DNA from: Acidovorax sp. Leaf191
GTDB lineage: Bacteria > Pseudomonadota > Gammaproteobacteria > Burkholderiales > Burkholderiaceae_C
Direction of reading: 5' to 3'
Assembly (NCBI RefSeq): GCF_001424425.1
Contig: NZ_LMPT01000018.1
Coordinates: 310,001-374,000, forward strand
Length of the DNA stretch: 64,000 nt
Shown: one piece after another, positions 34,742 through 43,688 of the stretch
Position numbering within the stretch: the first letter of the stretch is position 1
How the letters are laid out: every line of letters starts with the position of its first letter
The notes under the pieces: model-generated
Told to the model about the DNA's origin: nothing
Databases searched by the model: none
What the model saw: only the letters and a program-made list of their open reading frames with translations
Program-made: the position numbers and the translations under genes

Positions 34742-35674
34742 CGATGCCTGCTGGGCTGCTGCGGCCGCCTCGCGCTGCAGGTGCTTCTGCACCACCGCCG
34801 CCAGCCAGTCCATCACCACCCGCACGCGCTGGGGCAGGTGGCGCCGGTGGGCATACAGCAGCGTCACGGGCATGGGCGGGGCAGGGTGGTCCTGCAGCAC
34901 TTCCACCAGCAGCCCCTTGTCGATCAGCTCGCGCACGCCCAGCAGCGGCGCCTGGATCAGGCCCAGCCCGGCGGCGCAGGCGCCCAGGTAGGCCTCGGCA
35001 CTGTTCACGGTGACGCGCCCGTCCATGGGGTGGAACTGCGGGCTGTCGCCGTCCTGCACCTCGAAGCCCGCCGAGCGTGTGCCCAGCGTACTCACGTAGT
35101 GCACCAGGTCGTGCTGCGCCAGGTCGGCCAGCGTGCGGGGCGTGCCCTTGCTGGCCAGGTAGCCGGGGCTGGCGCAGGTGGCCACGCGCACCACGCCCAG
35201 CGGGCGCGCCACCAGGCCGGGCTCTGCCACCGGGCCCACGCGGATCACGCAGTCAAAACCCTCGCGCACCAGGTCCACGCGCCGGTCGGTGCTGCTCAGC
35301 TCCACCTGCAGCAGGGCGTGGCGCTGCAGCAGCTCGGGCAGGCGCGGCAGCACCAGCTGGCGCGCGATGCCGGTGGACATGTCGATGCGCACCCGGCCCT
35401 GCAGGTCGGCGCCCTCGGGGTGGGTGAACAGGGTTTGCAGCTCTTCCACGTCGGCCAGCAGGTCCTTGCAGCGCTCGTAGTAGACCTGCCCATCCTGCGT
35501 CAGTTGCACGCGGCGCGTCGTGCGGTGCAGCAGGCGCGTGCCCAGCTGCGCCTCCAGTTGCTGCACGGCCAGCGAGGCGTTGGCCTTGGGGATGCCCAGC
35601 ACCTGCGCGGCCTGCGTGAAGCTGGCCAGCTCGGCCACGCGGGCGAAGATCTGCATGCGGTCAAAGGGGTTCAT
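34727..35674 (-). CDS. LysR family transcriptional regulator
   Basis: The 315-residue regulator has an N-terminal winged helix-turn-helix at about residues 1-62 (FARVAELASFTQAAQVLGIPKANASLAVQQLEAQLGTRLLHRTTRRVQLT). A periplasmic-binding-like effector domain follows, including RVRIDMSTGIARQLVLPRLPELL. It is of the CrgA/AaeR-like subgroup. It is divergent from an SDR oxidoreductase gene with a 128-bp AT-rich intergenic region, so it probably regulates that gene. The inducer is unknown. Confidence 0.9.
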   Translation of the reverse strand: MNPFDRMQIFARVAELASFTQAAQVLGIPKANASLAVQQLEAQLGTRLLHRTTRRVQLTQDGQVYYERCKDLLADVEELQTLFTHPEGADLQGRVRIDMSTGIARQLVLPRLPELLQRHALLQVELSSTDRRVDLVREGFDCVIRVGPVAEPGLVARPLGVVRVATCASPGYLASKGTPRTLADLAQHDLVHYVSTLGTRSAGFEVQDGDSPQFHPMDGRVTVNSAEAYLGACAAGLGLIQAPLLGVRELIDKGLLVEVLQDHPAPPMPVTLLYAHRRHLPQRVRVVMDWLAAVVQKHLQREAAAAAQQASLSIQ

Positions 35675-35802
35675 TGGCTATTTATTTTTGAACAATCAAT
35701 TCAATTTTGCCTGGTTTATGTATCCATGGGGAATCAATAAAGTTCTCTTCATGCCCGCTGCACCCCGTGGCAGGCACCCCACCCCTACCCGAGGACCTTC
35801 CC

Positions 35803-36591
35803 ATGACCGCACCGGCACACACTTCATCGTCTTCCTCCACCCCCATCGTTCTCATCACCGGCGGCAGCCGGGGCCTGGGCCGCAGCGCCGCGCTGGCGGC
35901 TGCGAAGAGCGGCATCGACGTGGTGCTGACCTACCGCCAGCAGGCCGCCGAAGCCCAGGCCGTGGTGGCCGAGATCGAGGCCCTGGGCCGGCGCGCCGTG
36001 GCGCTGCCGCTGGATGTGGGCGACGTCGGCAGCTTCGAGGCCTTTGCCGGCCAGCTGTCGCAGGCCCTGCAGTCCGGCTGGGAGCGCGAGCGCATCGACT
36101 TTCTGGTCAACAACGCCGGCATGGGCGTGCACGCACCGTTTGCCGAGACCACCGAGGCGCAGTTCGATGCGCTGGTCAACGTGCACCTCAAGGGCGTGTT
36201 CTTTCTCACGCAGCGCCTGCTGCCGCTGATGAACGACGGCGGCCGCATCCTGAACCTGTCGTCGGGCCTGGCCCGCTTTGCCTTGCCCGGCTATGCGGCC
36301 TATGCGGCGATGAAGGGCGCCATCGAGGTGCTCAGCCGCTACCTCGCCAAGGAGCTGGGCCCGCGCGGCATCGCCGTGAACGTGGTAGCCCCGGGTGCCA
36401 TCGAGACGGATTTTGGCGGCGGCGCCGTGCGCGACAACGCACAGCTCAACGCCTTTGTCGCCGGCCAGACCGCGCTGGGCCGCGTGGGCGTGGCGGAGGA
36501 CATCGGTCCGCTGGTCGCAGCCCTGCTGCAGCCCGCCACGCGCTGGGTGAACGCGCAGCGCATCGAGGCCTCGGGCGGCATGTTTTTGTAG
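35803..36591 (+). CDS. SDR family NAD(P)-dependent oxidoreductase
   Basis: The 262-residue classical short-chain dehydrogenase has TGGSRGLG at about residues 19-26 (cofactor binding), NNAG near residue 104, LNLSSG (catalytic Ser) near residue 153 and YAAMK (YxxxK) near residue 167. The C-terminal tail ends GGMFL. Substrate cannot be deduced; the family includes 3-oxoacyl-ACP reductase-like enzymes. I chose the ATG at 35803 so that the Rossmann motif lies near the N-terminus. It is divergent from and probably controlled by the LysR gene. Confidence 0.88.
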   Translation: MTAPAHTSSSSSTPIVLITGGSRGLGRSAALAAAKSGIDVVLTYRQQAAEAQAVVAEIEALGRRAVALPLDVGDVGSFEAFAGQLSQALQSGWERERIDFLVNNAGMGVHAPFAETTEAQFDALVNVHLKGVFFLTQRLLPLMNDGGRILNLSSGLARFALPGYAAYAAMKGAIEVLSRYLAKELGPRGIAVNVVAPGAIETDFGGGAVRDNAQLNAFVAGQTALGRVGVAEDIGPLVAALLQPATRWVNAQRIEASGGMFL

Positions 36592-36594
36592 AGT

Positions 36595-36760
36595 GCACCC
36601 CCTGAGGCGCTACGCGCCTTCCCCCTCTCTCTACGCGCTTCGCGCTGGGGAGGGGGACGCCACCGGTGCACGCAAGCGCAGCGCCGCATACGCAGCATGG
36701 CGGCCCTTGCACGGTGGCACTGGCCTGGGGTCGCGCCAGCATCGAAGGCCCTTGGGCGGC
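36595..36760. repeat. Dispersed intergenic repeat, copy 2
   Basis: After the SDR stop comes CCCCCTGAGGCGCTACGCGC followed by a GCGCTTCGCGC hairpin, GGGAGGGGGACGCCACCGG, then GCGCCGCATACGC and GGCGGCCCTTGC ... GGCACTGG ... CGCGCCAG. The order of blocks matches the element at 4483. The 280-bp gap before the protease gene holds no gene. Confidence 0.6.
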
Positions 36761-36870
36761 AAAAGAATGCTCCAAAAGCACCCACATGCACATCCCGCAG
36801 CCTAAGTTTCGTCTAAGTGTCGCTGCCCACACTGCCTTCCATCGCAACCCCGATTGAAAAGGCAGACACC

Positions 36871-38397
36871 ATGAGCAACACGCTTGCATCCACTCCCCGC
36901 CGCCTGATCCTGGCCCTGGTGGCCGCGGGCGCTCTGGGCGCCACCGGCGCCGGGCTGATCAGCGGCCACCAGGCCCGCGCGGTCACGCCGGCTACCCCCA
37001 TCGTGGCGCAGACCCCTGCGGCACCCTCGGGCGGCGCACTGCCCAGCTTTGCGCAGATCACCGCGCAAAATGGCGCGGCCGTGGTCAACATCAGCGTCAC
37101 CGGCAGCACCAAGGCCGCCATGGCCAACGACGACGATGACGACGACGAGAGCCAGCCCACCGCCCGCCAGGGCCGGGGCCCGCAGATCGATCCGAACGAT
37201 CCGTTCTACGAATTCTTCCGCCAGTTCGGCATGCCCGGCGCCGGTGCGCAGGGCCGGCCCAACGTGCCCACCCATGGCCTGGGCTCGGGCTTCATCGTCA
37301 GCCCCGACGGGCTGGTGCTGACCAACGCGCACGTGGTCAAGGGCGCGAGCGACGTCACCGTCAAGCTCACCGACCGGCGCGAGTTCCGCGCCAAGGTGCT
37401 GGGCTCGGACCCCAAGACCGATGTGGCCGTGCTCAAGATCGACGCCAAGGACCTGCCCGTGGTGCGCCTGGGCAGCACGCGCGACCTGCAGGTGGGCGAA
37501 TGGGTGCTGGCCATCGGCTCGCCCTTCGGCTTCGAGAACAGCGTGACCGCCGGTGTGGTCAGCGCCAAGGGCCGCTCGCTGCCCGACGACAGCCTGGTGC
37601 CCTTCATCCAGACCGACGTGGCGGTGAACCCCGGCAACTCGGGCGGGCCGCTGTTCAATGCGCGCGGCGAGGTCGTGGGCATCAACTCGCAGATCTACAG
37701 CCGCTCGGGCGGCTACCAGGGCGTGTCGTTCGCCATCCCCATCGAGCTGGCCGCCAAGATCAAGGACCAGATCGTCGCCACCGGCAAGGTGCGCCATGCG
37801 CAGCTCGGCGTGGCAGTGCAGGAGGTGAACCAGGCGTTTGCCGAATCCTTCCAGCTCGACAAGCCCGAAGGCGCGCTGGTGGCCAGCGTGAGCAAGGGCA
37901 GCCCCGCCGAGAAGGCGGGCCTGCAGCCCGGCGACGTGATCCGCCAGGTGGACGGCCATGCCATCGTCGCCTCGGGCGACCTGCCCGCCTGGGTGGGCCA
38001 GGCCCAGCCCGGCCAGCAGGCCAAGCTGTCGGTGTGGCGCCGCGGCCAGCCGGTGGAGCTGACCGCCACCCTGGGCGACGCCAGCGACAAGGCGGGCAGC
38101 AAGCAGGCGCGCGCCGAAGAAGCCGTGGGCAAGGCGCAGCTGGGCCTGTCGCTGCGCCCCCTCGATGCTGACGAACGCCGCGAGGTGGGTGTGAGCGAAG
38201 GCCTCGTGATTGAGCAGGCCCGCGGCCCCGCCGCTGCCGCGGGCGTGCAGCCCGGCGACGTGCTGCTGGCCATCAACGGCGCACCAGCCAAGAACATCGA
38301 CCAGGTGCGCACGGCGATGGCCAAGGCCGGCAAGTCGGTGGCGCTGCTGATCGAGCGCGACGGCAACAAGATCTTTGTGCCGGTGCGTTTGGGCTGA
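36871..38397 (+). CDS. Do/HtrA family periplasmic serine protease
   Basis: The 508-residue protease has an N-terminal signal or anchor (LILALVAAGALGATGAGLISG), an acidic stretch at about residues 85-91 (seven Asp/Glu), and the trypsin-like catalytic triad: His in TNAHVV near residue 154, Asp in DPKTDVAVL near residue 184, Ser in GNSGGPL near residue 258. Two PDZ domains follow at about residues 310-400 and 415-505. It degrades or refolds damaged envelope proteins. It is followed at 160 bp by a two-component system that may control it, as in other proteobacteria. Confidence 0.93.
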   Translation: MSNTLASTPRRLILALVAAGALGATGAGLISGHQARAVTPATPIVAQTPAAPSGGALPSFAQITAQNGAAVVNISVTGSTKAAMANDDDDDDESQPTARQGRGPQIDPNDPFYEFFRQFGMPGAGAQGRPNVPTHGLGSGFIVSPDGLVLTNAHVVKGASDVTVKLTDRREFRAKVLGSDPKTDVAVLKIDAKDLPVVRLGSTRDLQVGEWVLAIGSPFGFENSVTAGVVSAKGRSLPDDSLVPFIQTDVAVNPGNSGGPLFNARGEVVGINSQIYSRSGGYQGVSFAIPIELAAKIKDQIVATGKVRHAQLGVAVQEVNQAFAESFQLDKPEGALVASVSKGSPAEKAGLQPGDVIRQVDGHAIVASGDLPAWVGQAQPGQQAKLSVWRRGQPVELTATLGDASDKAGSKQARAEEAVGKAQLGLSLRPLDADERREVGVSEGLVIEQARGPAAAAGVQPGDVLLAINGAPAKNIDQVRTAMAKAGKSVALLIERDGNKIFVPVRLG

Positions 38398-38490
38398 TGG
38401 GCTGATGGGGGGATGGGGGTGAGGTGGGTGGGGTGGGAGGAGCGGGGCGGGGTGCCCCAACCTCCACACCTCAGCCCGACCCGACCCCAC

Positions 38491-38516
38491 CCGTTCGGGC
38501 TGAGCCTGTCGAAGCC
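38491..38516. repeat. REP-like palindrome, single copy
   Basis: The sequence CCGTTCGGGCTGAGCCTGTC continues with GAAGCC. It belongs to the same family as the elements at 32196-32441, and lies between the HtrA gene and the response-regulator gene. Confidence 0.7.
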
Positions 38517-38559
38517 AGGGCGCAACCCCACTCCCGCCATTCGCTATGCTCGCCCCACC

Positions 38560-39219
38560 ATGCGATTGCTCCTCGTAGAAGACGACACCATGATCGGCGA
38601 AGCCGTGCAGGACCTGCTGCGCGCCGAGCACTACGCGGTGGACTGGGCCCGCGACGGCAACGCGGCCGACACGGCCTTGCGCACGCAGGCCTACGACCTG
38701 GTGCTGCTCGACCTGGGCCTGCCCCAGCGCGACGGGCTCTCGGTGCTGCGCGACCTGCGCACGCGCAAGGACCGCACCCCAGTGCTGGTGGCCACGGCCC
38801 GCGACTCGGTCACGCAGCGCATCGAAGGGCTCGACGCCGGCGCCGACGACTACGTGCTCAAGCCCTATGACCTGGACGAACTGCTCGCCCGCATCCGTGC
38901 CCTGCTGCGCCGTGCCGCCGGCCGGGCCGAGCCGGTGTACGAACACAAGGGCGTGTGCATCAACCCCGCCACGCGCGAGGCCTCGGTGCAGGGCGTGCCG
39001 GTCGTGCTCTCGGCGCGTGAATGGGCCGTGCTCGAGCCGCTGATCGCCCGGCCGGGCATGGTGCTGTCGCGCCAGCAGCTCGAAGACAAGCTCTACGGCT
39101 GGGGCGACGAAGTCAGCAGCAACGCGGTGGAGGTGTACATCCACGGGCTGCGCAAGAAGCTGGGCGCCGAGGTGCTGCTGAATGTGCGCGGCGTGGGCTA
39201 CCTGGTGCCCAAGGCATGA
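38560..39219 (+). CDS. OmpR/PhoB family response regulator (QseB/TctD-like)
   Basis: The 219-residue regulator has a receiver domain at about residues 1-115: acidic pocket EDD at 7-9, phospho-acceptor Asp in LVLLDLGLP near residue 51, and K in LKPYD near residue 101. A C-terminal winged-helix DNA-binding domain follows (EWAVLEPLIARPGMVLSRQQLEDKLYG ... VEVYIHGLRKKLG). It pairs with the kinase whose start overlaps its stop (ATGA-type overlap at 39216). The target genes are unknown; the adjacent HtrA gene is a candidate. Confidence 0.9.
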   Translation: MRLLLVEDDTMIGEAVQDLLRAEHYAVDWARDGNAADTALRTQAYDLVLLDLGLPQRDGLSVLRDLRTRKDRTPVLVATARDSVTQRIEGLDAGADDYVLKPYDLDELLARIRALLRRAAGRAEPVYEHKGVCINPATREASVQGVPVVLSAREWAVLEPLIARPGMVLSRQQLEDKLYGWGDEVSSNAVEVYIHGLRKKLGAEVLLNVRGVGYLVPKA

Positions 39220-40592
39220 TGGAAAAAATCACCCCAGCCCTGCAATCCGTGCGCGCGGTGCTGCCGCGCTCGCTGCGCACGCGGCTCTTGATCTTCATCC
39301 TGGCCGCCATCGTGCTGGCCGGCGCCGTGCAGGGCGCGCTGGCCTACCGGGGCGCGCTGGCCGAGGCCGACACGCTGTTCGACTACCACATGCAGCAGAC
39401 CGCGCTGGCGCTGCGCTCGGGCCTGCCGGTGGACGCGCAAGGCCTGGGCCCGGGGCTGGACCCGGAGGACGAGAACCACGAATTCATCGTGCAGGTGTGG
39501 ACCAACGAAGGCCTGCGCATTTTTGAATCCGCCGTGGGCGCGGCGCTGCCGCAGATCGCGGTGCTGGGCTTCACCGACGTGCAGGCACGGGGCGGCACCT
39601 ACCGCGTGTTCTCGATGCAGACGCGCTCGCAGGTCATCCAGGTGGCGCAGAACATGGCGGCCCGCCGGGGCATGGCGCGCGCCCTGGCGCTGCGCACGCT
39701 GGCGCCGCTGGCCTTCATGGCGCCGCTCTTGGTGCTGGCCGTGTGGTGGGGCGTGAGCCGGTCGCTCGCGCCGGTGGAGCGCGTGCGCCGCCAACTGGCC
39801 CAGCGCCAGGCCGACGACCTTTCGCCCGTCAGCGACGCGCAGTTGCCCGACGAGGTACAGCCCCTGGTGAGCGAGCTCAACCTGCTGTTCGAGCGCGTGC
39901 AGCGCGCGTTCGACGCGCAGCAGCACTTCGTGGCCGACGCCGCGCACGAGCTGCGGTCCCCGTTGGCCGCGCTGCGCCTGCAACTGCAGGGCCTGCAGCG
40001 CGCGGGCGACGACGCTGCGCGGGCCGCCGCCATCGAGCGCCTGTCCTCGGGCATCGACCGCGCCACGCGGCTGGTGGAGCAATTGTTGACCCTGGCCCGC
40101 CAGGAGGCGGGTGCGGCGGCCCCCGGCGCACACACCGAGCCGGTGGATCTGCAGGCCGTGGCGCAGCTGGCGCTGGCCGACGTGGCCCCGGCGGCGCAGG
40201 CGCGGTCCATCGACCTGGGCCTGCTCGACTCCGATGCGGCCACCGTACCCGGCAACGCCGAGGCGCTGCGCATGCTGGTGCGCAACCTGCTCGACAACGC
40301 CGTCAAGTACACGCCCGCGGGCGGCCGGGTGGACCTGCAGGTCCGGCGTGCGGCCGACGGCCAGGCTGTTGAACTGACGGTGGAAGACAGCGGCCCCGGC
40401 ATTGCCGAGGAACACCGCGCCCGCGTGATGCAGCGCTTCGTGCGCGAGACCAGCGACGGCGCACCGGGCAGCGGCCTGGGCCTGGCCATCGTGCAGGCCA
40501 TTGCGCAGGCCCACAGCGCCGTGGTCGCGCTGGACGCATCGCCCCGGCTGGGCGGGCTGCGGGCCACGGTGCGGTGGCCGGGCGTGGCGTAG
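39216..40592 (+). CDS. Two-component sensor histidine kinase
   Basis: The 458-residue kinase has two transmembrane segments (about residues 24-47 and 165-185) enclosing a ~120-residue periplasmic sensor. A HAMP-like linker follows. The H-box is ADAAHELRSPLAAL near residue 245, the N-box NLLDNAVKYTP near residue 358, G1 DSGPGI near residue 390 and G2 GSGLGLAIV near residue 422. It phosphorylates the response regulator encoded just upstream and overlaps its stop codon. The periplasmic signal is unknown. Confidence 0.9.
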   Translation: MMEKITPALQSVRAVLPRSLRTRLLIFILAAIVLAGAVQGALAYRGALAEADTLFDYHMQQTALALRSGLPVDAQGLGPGLDPEDENHEFIVQVWTNEGLRIFESAVGAALPQIAVLGFTDVQARGGTYRVFSMQTRSQVIQVAQNMAARRGMARALALRTLAPLAFMAPLLVLAVWWGVSRSLAPVERVRRQLAQRQADDLSPVSDAQLPDEVQPLVSELNLLFERVQRAFDAQQHFVADAAHELRSPLAALRLQLQGLQRAGDDAARAAAIERLSSGIDRATRLVEQLLTLARQEAGAAAPGAHTEPVDLQAVAQLALADVAPAAQARSIDLGLLDSDAATVPGNAEALRMLVRNLLDNAVKYTPAGGRVDLQVRRAADGQAVELTVEDSGPGIAEEHRARVMQRFVRETSDGAPGSGLGLAIVQAIAQAHSAVVALDASPRLGGLRATVRWPGVA

Positions 40593-40731
40593 GCGGCTCC
40601 CGCGCGTGGGCACGGCTGCCTGCGCGCAAGCCCGACCGGGTGAGATGCCCGTGGCACTGGCCCCGCACTGACGCCGCACGGAGGCAGCACGGAGGCAGCA
40701 CTCATGGGGCGCTGGTCAGTGCGTTGTGTGG

Positions 40732-40785
40732 ATGCTATAGTTTTGGTAGCTATTTGCGCTTGTCCATCCAGCGGAAGGTGCCAAA
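40732..40785. repeat. Short palindromic intergenic repeat (ATGATAGCTGC family), diverged copy D
   Basis: The 383-bp gap between the kinase and the ketopantoate reductase gene contains TTGGTAGCTATTTGCGCTTG followed by TCCATCCAGCGGAAGGTGCC, a diverged member of the family seen at 5803. I see no gene in this gap. Confidence 0.45.
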
Positions 40786-40975
40786 AAAGGTCAAACTCTG
40801 GCGTGCGGCGTGGCGCTGGGTGGAGAGCGGTAGCGCTGCTGCGTCGCCCGGGTGCCAGGGCACGCGCCGGCATCGCCGCACAATGCGCACGCTGCGGGCC
40901 GCCGTGTCGCACGGGGGGCCGTGCGAGCCTGGCCTGCCGTGCGTTTCCTCAGGGCTTCAACGGGATCGTCATCAC

Positions 40976-41971
40976 ATGAATTTCATCGTTCTGGGCGCGG
41001 GTGCCATCGGCTGCTACGTGGGCGGGCGGCTGGCTTCGCAGGGCCATACGGTATGCCTGGTGGGCCGTCCCCACGCGCTGGAGCCCATCGCGCTGCAGGG
41101 CCTGCGGGTGACGGACCTCGACGGCCTGGACCAGCAGGTGCCGCCCACCGCGCTGCGCATGGCCACCACCCTGGTCGACGCGGTGCCCCGCGCGCAGAGC
41201 GTGGTGCTGCTGTGCGTCAAGAGCGGCGCCACCGAAGCCGCCGCGCGCGAGCTGGCTGCTGCCTGCCCGCCCGGCACCCCCGTCATCTCGCTGCAGAACG
41301 GCGTGGACAACGTGGCCCGGCTGGCCGCGCTGGCCCCCGGCCTGAAAGTGCTGGCCGGCATGGTGCCCTACAACGTGGTGCTGCGCGGCGCCCATGTGCA
41401 CCGCGCCACGGCGGGGCACCTGCAGCTGCAGCGCGACGAGGTCACCGAAGGCCTGGCGCCCCTGTTCAACGCCGCGGGCCTGGCCACCGTGCTGCCGTAC
41501 GACATCCGGTCGGTGCAGTGGGGCAAGCTGCTGCTCAACCTCAACAACCCGGTGAATGCGCTGTCCAACCTGCCGCTGCGCGAAGAGCTGCTCGACCGCG
41601 ACTGCCGCTTCGTCTTTGCCGCGCTGCAGTCCGAGGCACTGGTGGCGATGGCGCGCGCCGGCATCTCCCCGGCCAAGGTCACCGCGGTGTCGCCGCGCCT
41701 GCTGCCCCATGTGCTGCGCCTGCCCAACTGGCTGTTCACGCGGCTGGCCCGGCGCATGCTGCAGATCGACGAAAAGGCGCGCTCGTCCATGTGGGACGAC
41801 CTCGAAGCGGGCCGCGTGACCGAGATCGACGCCATCTGCGGAGCGGTGGTGCGTCTGGCTGCGCAGCACGGTGGGCAGGCGCCGCGCAGTGCGCGCATGT
41901 GCGAGTTGCTCGGTGGCCCGCGGCTGCGGTTGACGGGCAGAGAGATGCGCAACGCGTTGGGTCTGGCGTGA
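40976..41971 (+). CDS. panE: 2-dehydropantoate 2-reductase family protein
   Basis: The 331-residue enzyme has an N-terminal Rossmann motif GAGAIGCYVGG (residues 7-17) and a C-terminal helical domain with WGKLLLNLNNPVNAL near residue 182 (catalytic Lys) and SSMWDDLEAGRVTEID near residue 265. The family reduces ketopantoate to pantoate for coenzyme A synthesis, though several paralogues act on other 2-keto acids. The frame is open far upstream, but the ATG at 40976 places the nucleotide-binding motif at the N-terminus. Confidence 0.85.
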   Translation: MNFIVLGAGAIGCYVGGRLASQGHTVCLVGRPHALEPIALQGLRVTDLDGLDQQVPPTALRMATTLVDAVPRAQSVVLLCVKSGATEAAARELAAACPPGTPVISLQNGVDNVARLAALAPGLKVLAGMVPYNVVLRGAHVHRATAGHLQLQRDEVTEGLAPLFNAAGLATVLPYDIRSVQWGKLLLNLNNPVNALSNLPLREELLDRDCRFVFAALQSEALVAMARAGISPAKVTAVSPRLLPHVLRLPNWLFTRLARRMLQIDEKARSSMWDDLEAGRVTEIDAICGAVVRLAAQHGGQAPRSARMCELLGGPRLRLTGREMRNALGLA

Positions 41972-42139
41972 GACCGGATGTGCCGTGAAGAAGCTTGGTG
42001 CCTTGCCGTCGAACCCAGGTCGGTGGCTTGCCAAGGCGCATGCGCTCCCTGTCCCAACCTTCCATCCCTGCGTTGCGCAGACCCTGCCGCCAAGCTGCGT
42101 TCACGTCAACGCTGCGTTGGGGCCGCTAAGCTTTTGATC

Positions 42140-42943
42140 ATGCGAAAATTCGTTCTCCTTGCAGCCGCTGCGCTCGTGGCATCGGCCCCCTCCCTCGCCG
42201 CACCACCGCGCACGGATACGCTGGTCATCAGCCCATCCGAAGGATGGGCCGCGGTCGGTTGTACGCCAGACCAACTCTGCGTGGAAATCGCTCCCTCCGA
42301 GCCTGGCTGCGAAGGCCAGGCATGCCCCAACGGCGCAGCCGATGGCACGGACGTGAGCCTGCAGTTGCCTGGCGGTCAGGGCGATCCGGCGCACACGCTC
42401 TATCGGATAGCAGGGCTGCCATCCGCAGATGCTTATGCCCGGCTGTGGCCCAAGCTCATCCGCTTCCAGGGCGGCATCCTTGTGGGTGTGCAAATGGAGG
42501 AGCGCGCCATGTATTCGGGCGGCGGGGCCAGTGCAACCACCCTGCACCTCATCGCCTTTGTGCCCGACCAACTACCGTCCGAGGTCCTGCGTGTTCCACA
42601 GAGCTCCAGCGCGACGATCCGGGCGTGTTTCAGCGAGCGCCACATGAAGCAGCGCGCCGGGGCCTGCCACGATCAATACAGCTTCGACGCGAGCCTCGCC
42701 CTGATGCAAGCATCCGCTGCAGGATGGCCGGTGCTGCGCTATCGCAGCAAGGCGACATCGTTTCCGGGGCGCGTGTCGCGGTCCAAAGACTCGCTGGCGG
42801 CGCGGCCACTTCGCCAACGCGACCTGGTGACCGTGACCGATCCCCGATGCAGCTACCAGCGGTTGTATCGCTTCACCCCGCAGGCCCGCACTTACGTGCC
42901 CGACACCCCAGCGCCCGATTGCACGGATTACACCGTGCCCTGA
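42140..42943 (+). CDS. Secreted protein of unknown function
   Basis: The 267-residue product starts MRKFVLLAAAALVASAPSLAAPP, a clear signal peptide with cleavage near residue 21. Mature protein contains about eight cysteines (for example CTPDQLCVE and CEGQACPN, and later RACFSE and DCTDY), suggesting disulfides in the periplasm. I do not recognise a family. The frame is open for 54 codons upstream, but only the 42140 start yields a proper signal sequence. No neighbour clarifies its role. Confidence 0.7.
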   Translation: MRKFVLLAAAALVASAPSLAAPPRTDTLVISPSEGWAAVGCTPDQLCVEIAPSEPGCEGQACPNGAADGTDVSLQLPGGQGDPAHTLYRIAGLPSADAYARLWPKLIRFQGGILVGVQMEERAMYSGGGASATTLHLIAFVPDQLPSEVLRVPQSSSATIRACFSERHMKQRAGACHDQYSFDASLALMQASAAGWPVLRYRSKATSFPGRVSRSKDSLAARPLRQRDLVTVTDPRCSYQRLYRFTPQARTYVPDTPAPDCTDYTVP

Positions 42944-42955
42944 TGGGCTGCACGC

Positions 42956-43432
42956 TCACCGGTGGTTGCCGGGCCTGACGGCCAGTGCGACGATGGCGAT
43001 ACCGCCAGCGATGATCAACGCGTCTTCAATGAGGCCGCTGCGCGTCTGGCCGATGCGTTTCATGGCGCTTTTTCTGGCGTTCAAGGTGACGTAAGCCAGA
43101 GGCACCGCGGTGGCCACCGCTGCCAGCGCTCCGGCTTGCTCACGCCCGCGCGGGGCCAGGGCCGCACCGGCGATCCCGGCGCTCATGGTCCGCGCCAGCA
43201 GGCCCAGGGCCACCGTCCTGTCGGGAGCTGTCTTCATCTTGTCGCCGGCCAGTTCCCCGGCGCCCATGGCGAGAGCGCCATACTTGAACAAGGGGCGGTC
43301 CAGCAATGCGAGCCTGCCGGGCGTGGAGCGCCCCAGCAGCCTCGCTGCCGACAGCGTGGCCATCGGTGTCATCGAGCGGGCACTGGCAACCGCGCCAATG
43401 AGCACGGACCAAAGGAGACCAGGCGTTTTCAT
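42956..43432 (-). CDS. DUF4126-like small membrane protein
   Basis: The 158-residue product has hydrophobic segments near residues 5-20, 73-96 (VALGLLARTMSAGIAGAAL), 98-116 and 133-152, with a GELAGDKMKTAPDRT loop. This resembles the DUF4126 pattern (GE..xDK.P..P.R). The family is uncharacterised, and some members sit near membrane or metal genes. A 7-bp tandem repeat tract lies about 155 bp upstream of its start. Confidence 0.65.
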   Translation of the reverse strand: MKTPGLLWSVLIGAVASARSMTPMATLSAARLLGRSTPGRLALLDRPLFKYGALAMGAGELAGDKMKTAPDRTVALGLLARTMSAGIAGAALAPRGREQAGALAAVATAVPLAYVTLNARKSAMKRIGQTRSGLIEDALIIAGGIAIVALAVRPGNHR

Positions 43433-43585
43433 GTGTTGTTCCCATCGGTGATGTTGATGGGAAATCGTCGGCGCCAGCTGGCGATCCAGCTAGGGCCCGA
43501 ATTCGCTGGCAGCCGTAGGACGTTGGGCCGTGGGGTCATTGAGGGGCTCATTTCGTTCGGACCCCTTGCGCCCCCAAGCTCCTCA

Positions 43586-43634
43586 ACCAAAGACCAAAGA
43601 CCAAAGACCAAAGACCAAAGACCAAAGACCAAAG
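43586..43634. repeat. Heptanucleotide tandem repeat (ACCAAAG)7
   Basis: Seven perfect ACCAAAG units lie between the 3' end of the Lrp gene and the 5' end of the DUF4126-like gene. Seven is not a multiple of three, so any translation through it would shift frame with copy number, but no gene crosses it. Confidence 0.9.
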
Positions 43635-43688
43635 ACCCACGATGACAGAGCCAAGCACCAACATCACCCCTGCAGCCGGGGTCGCCAT

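Noticed and set aside
36871-40592. HtrA and the two-component system as a linked envelope-stress circuit with special sites
   Set aside because: The order is ordinary and no regulator site could be identified in the 160-bp gap beyond a REP element.
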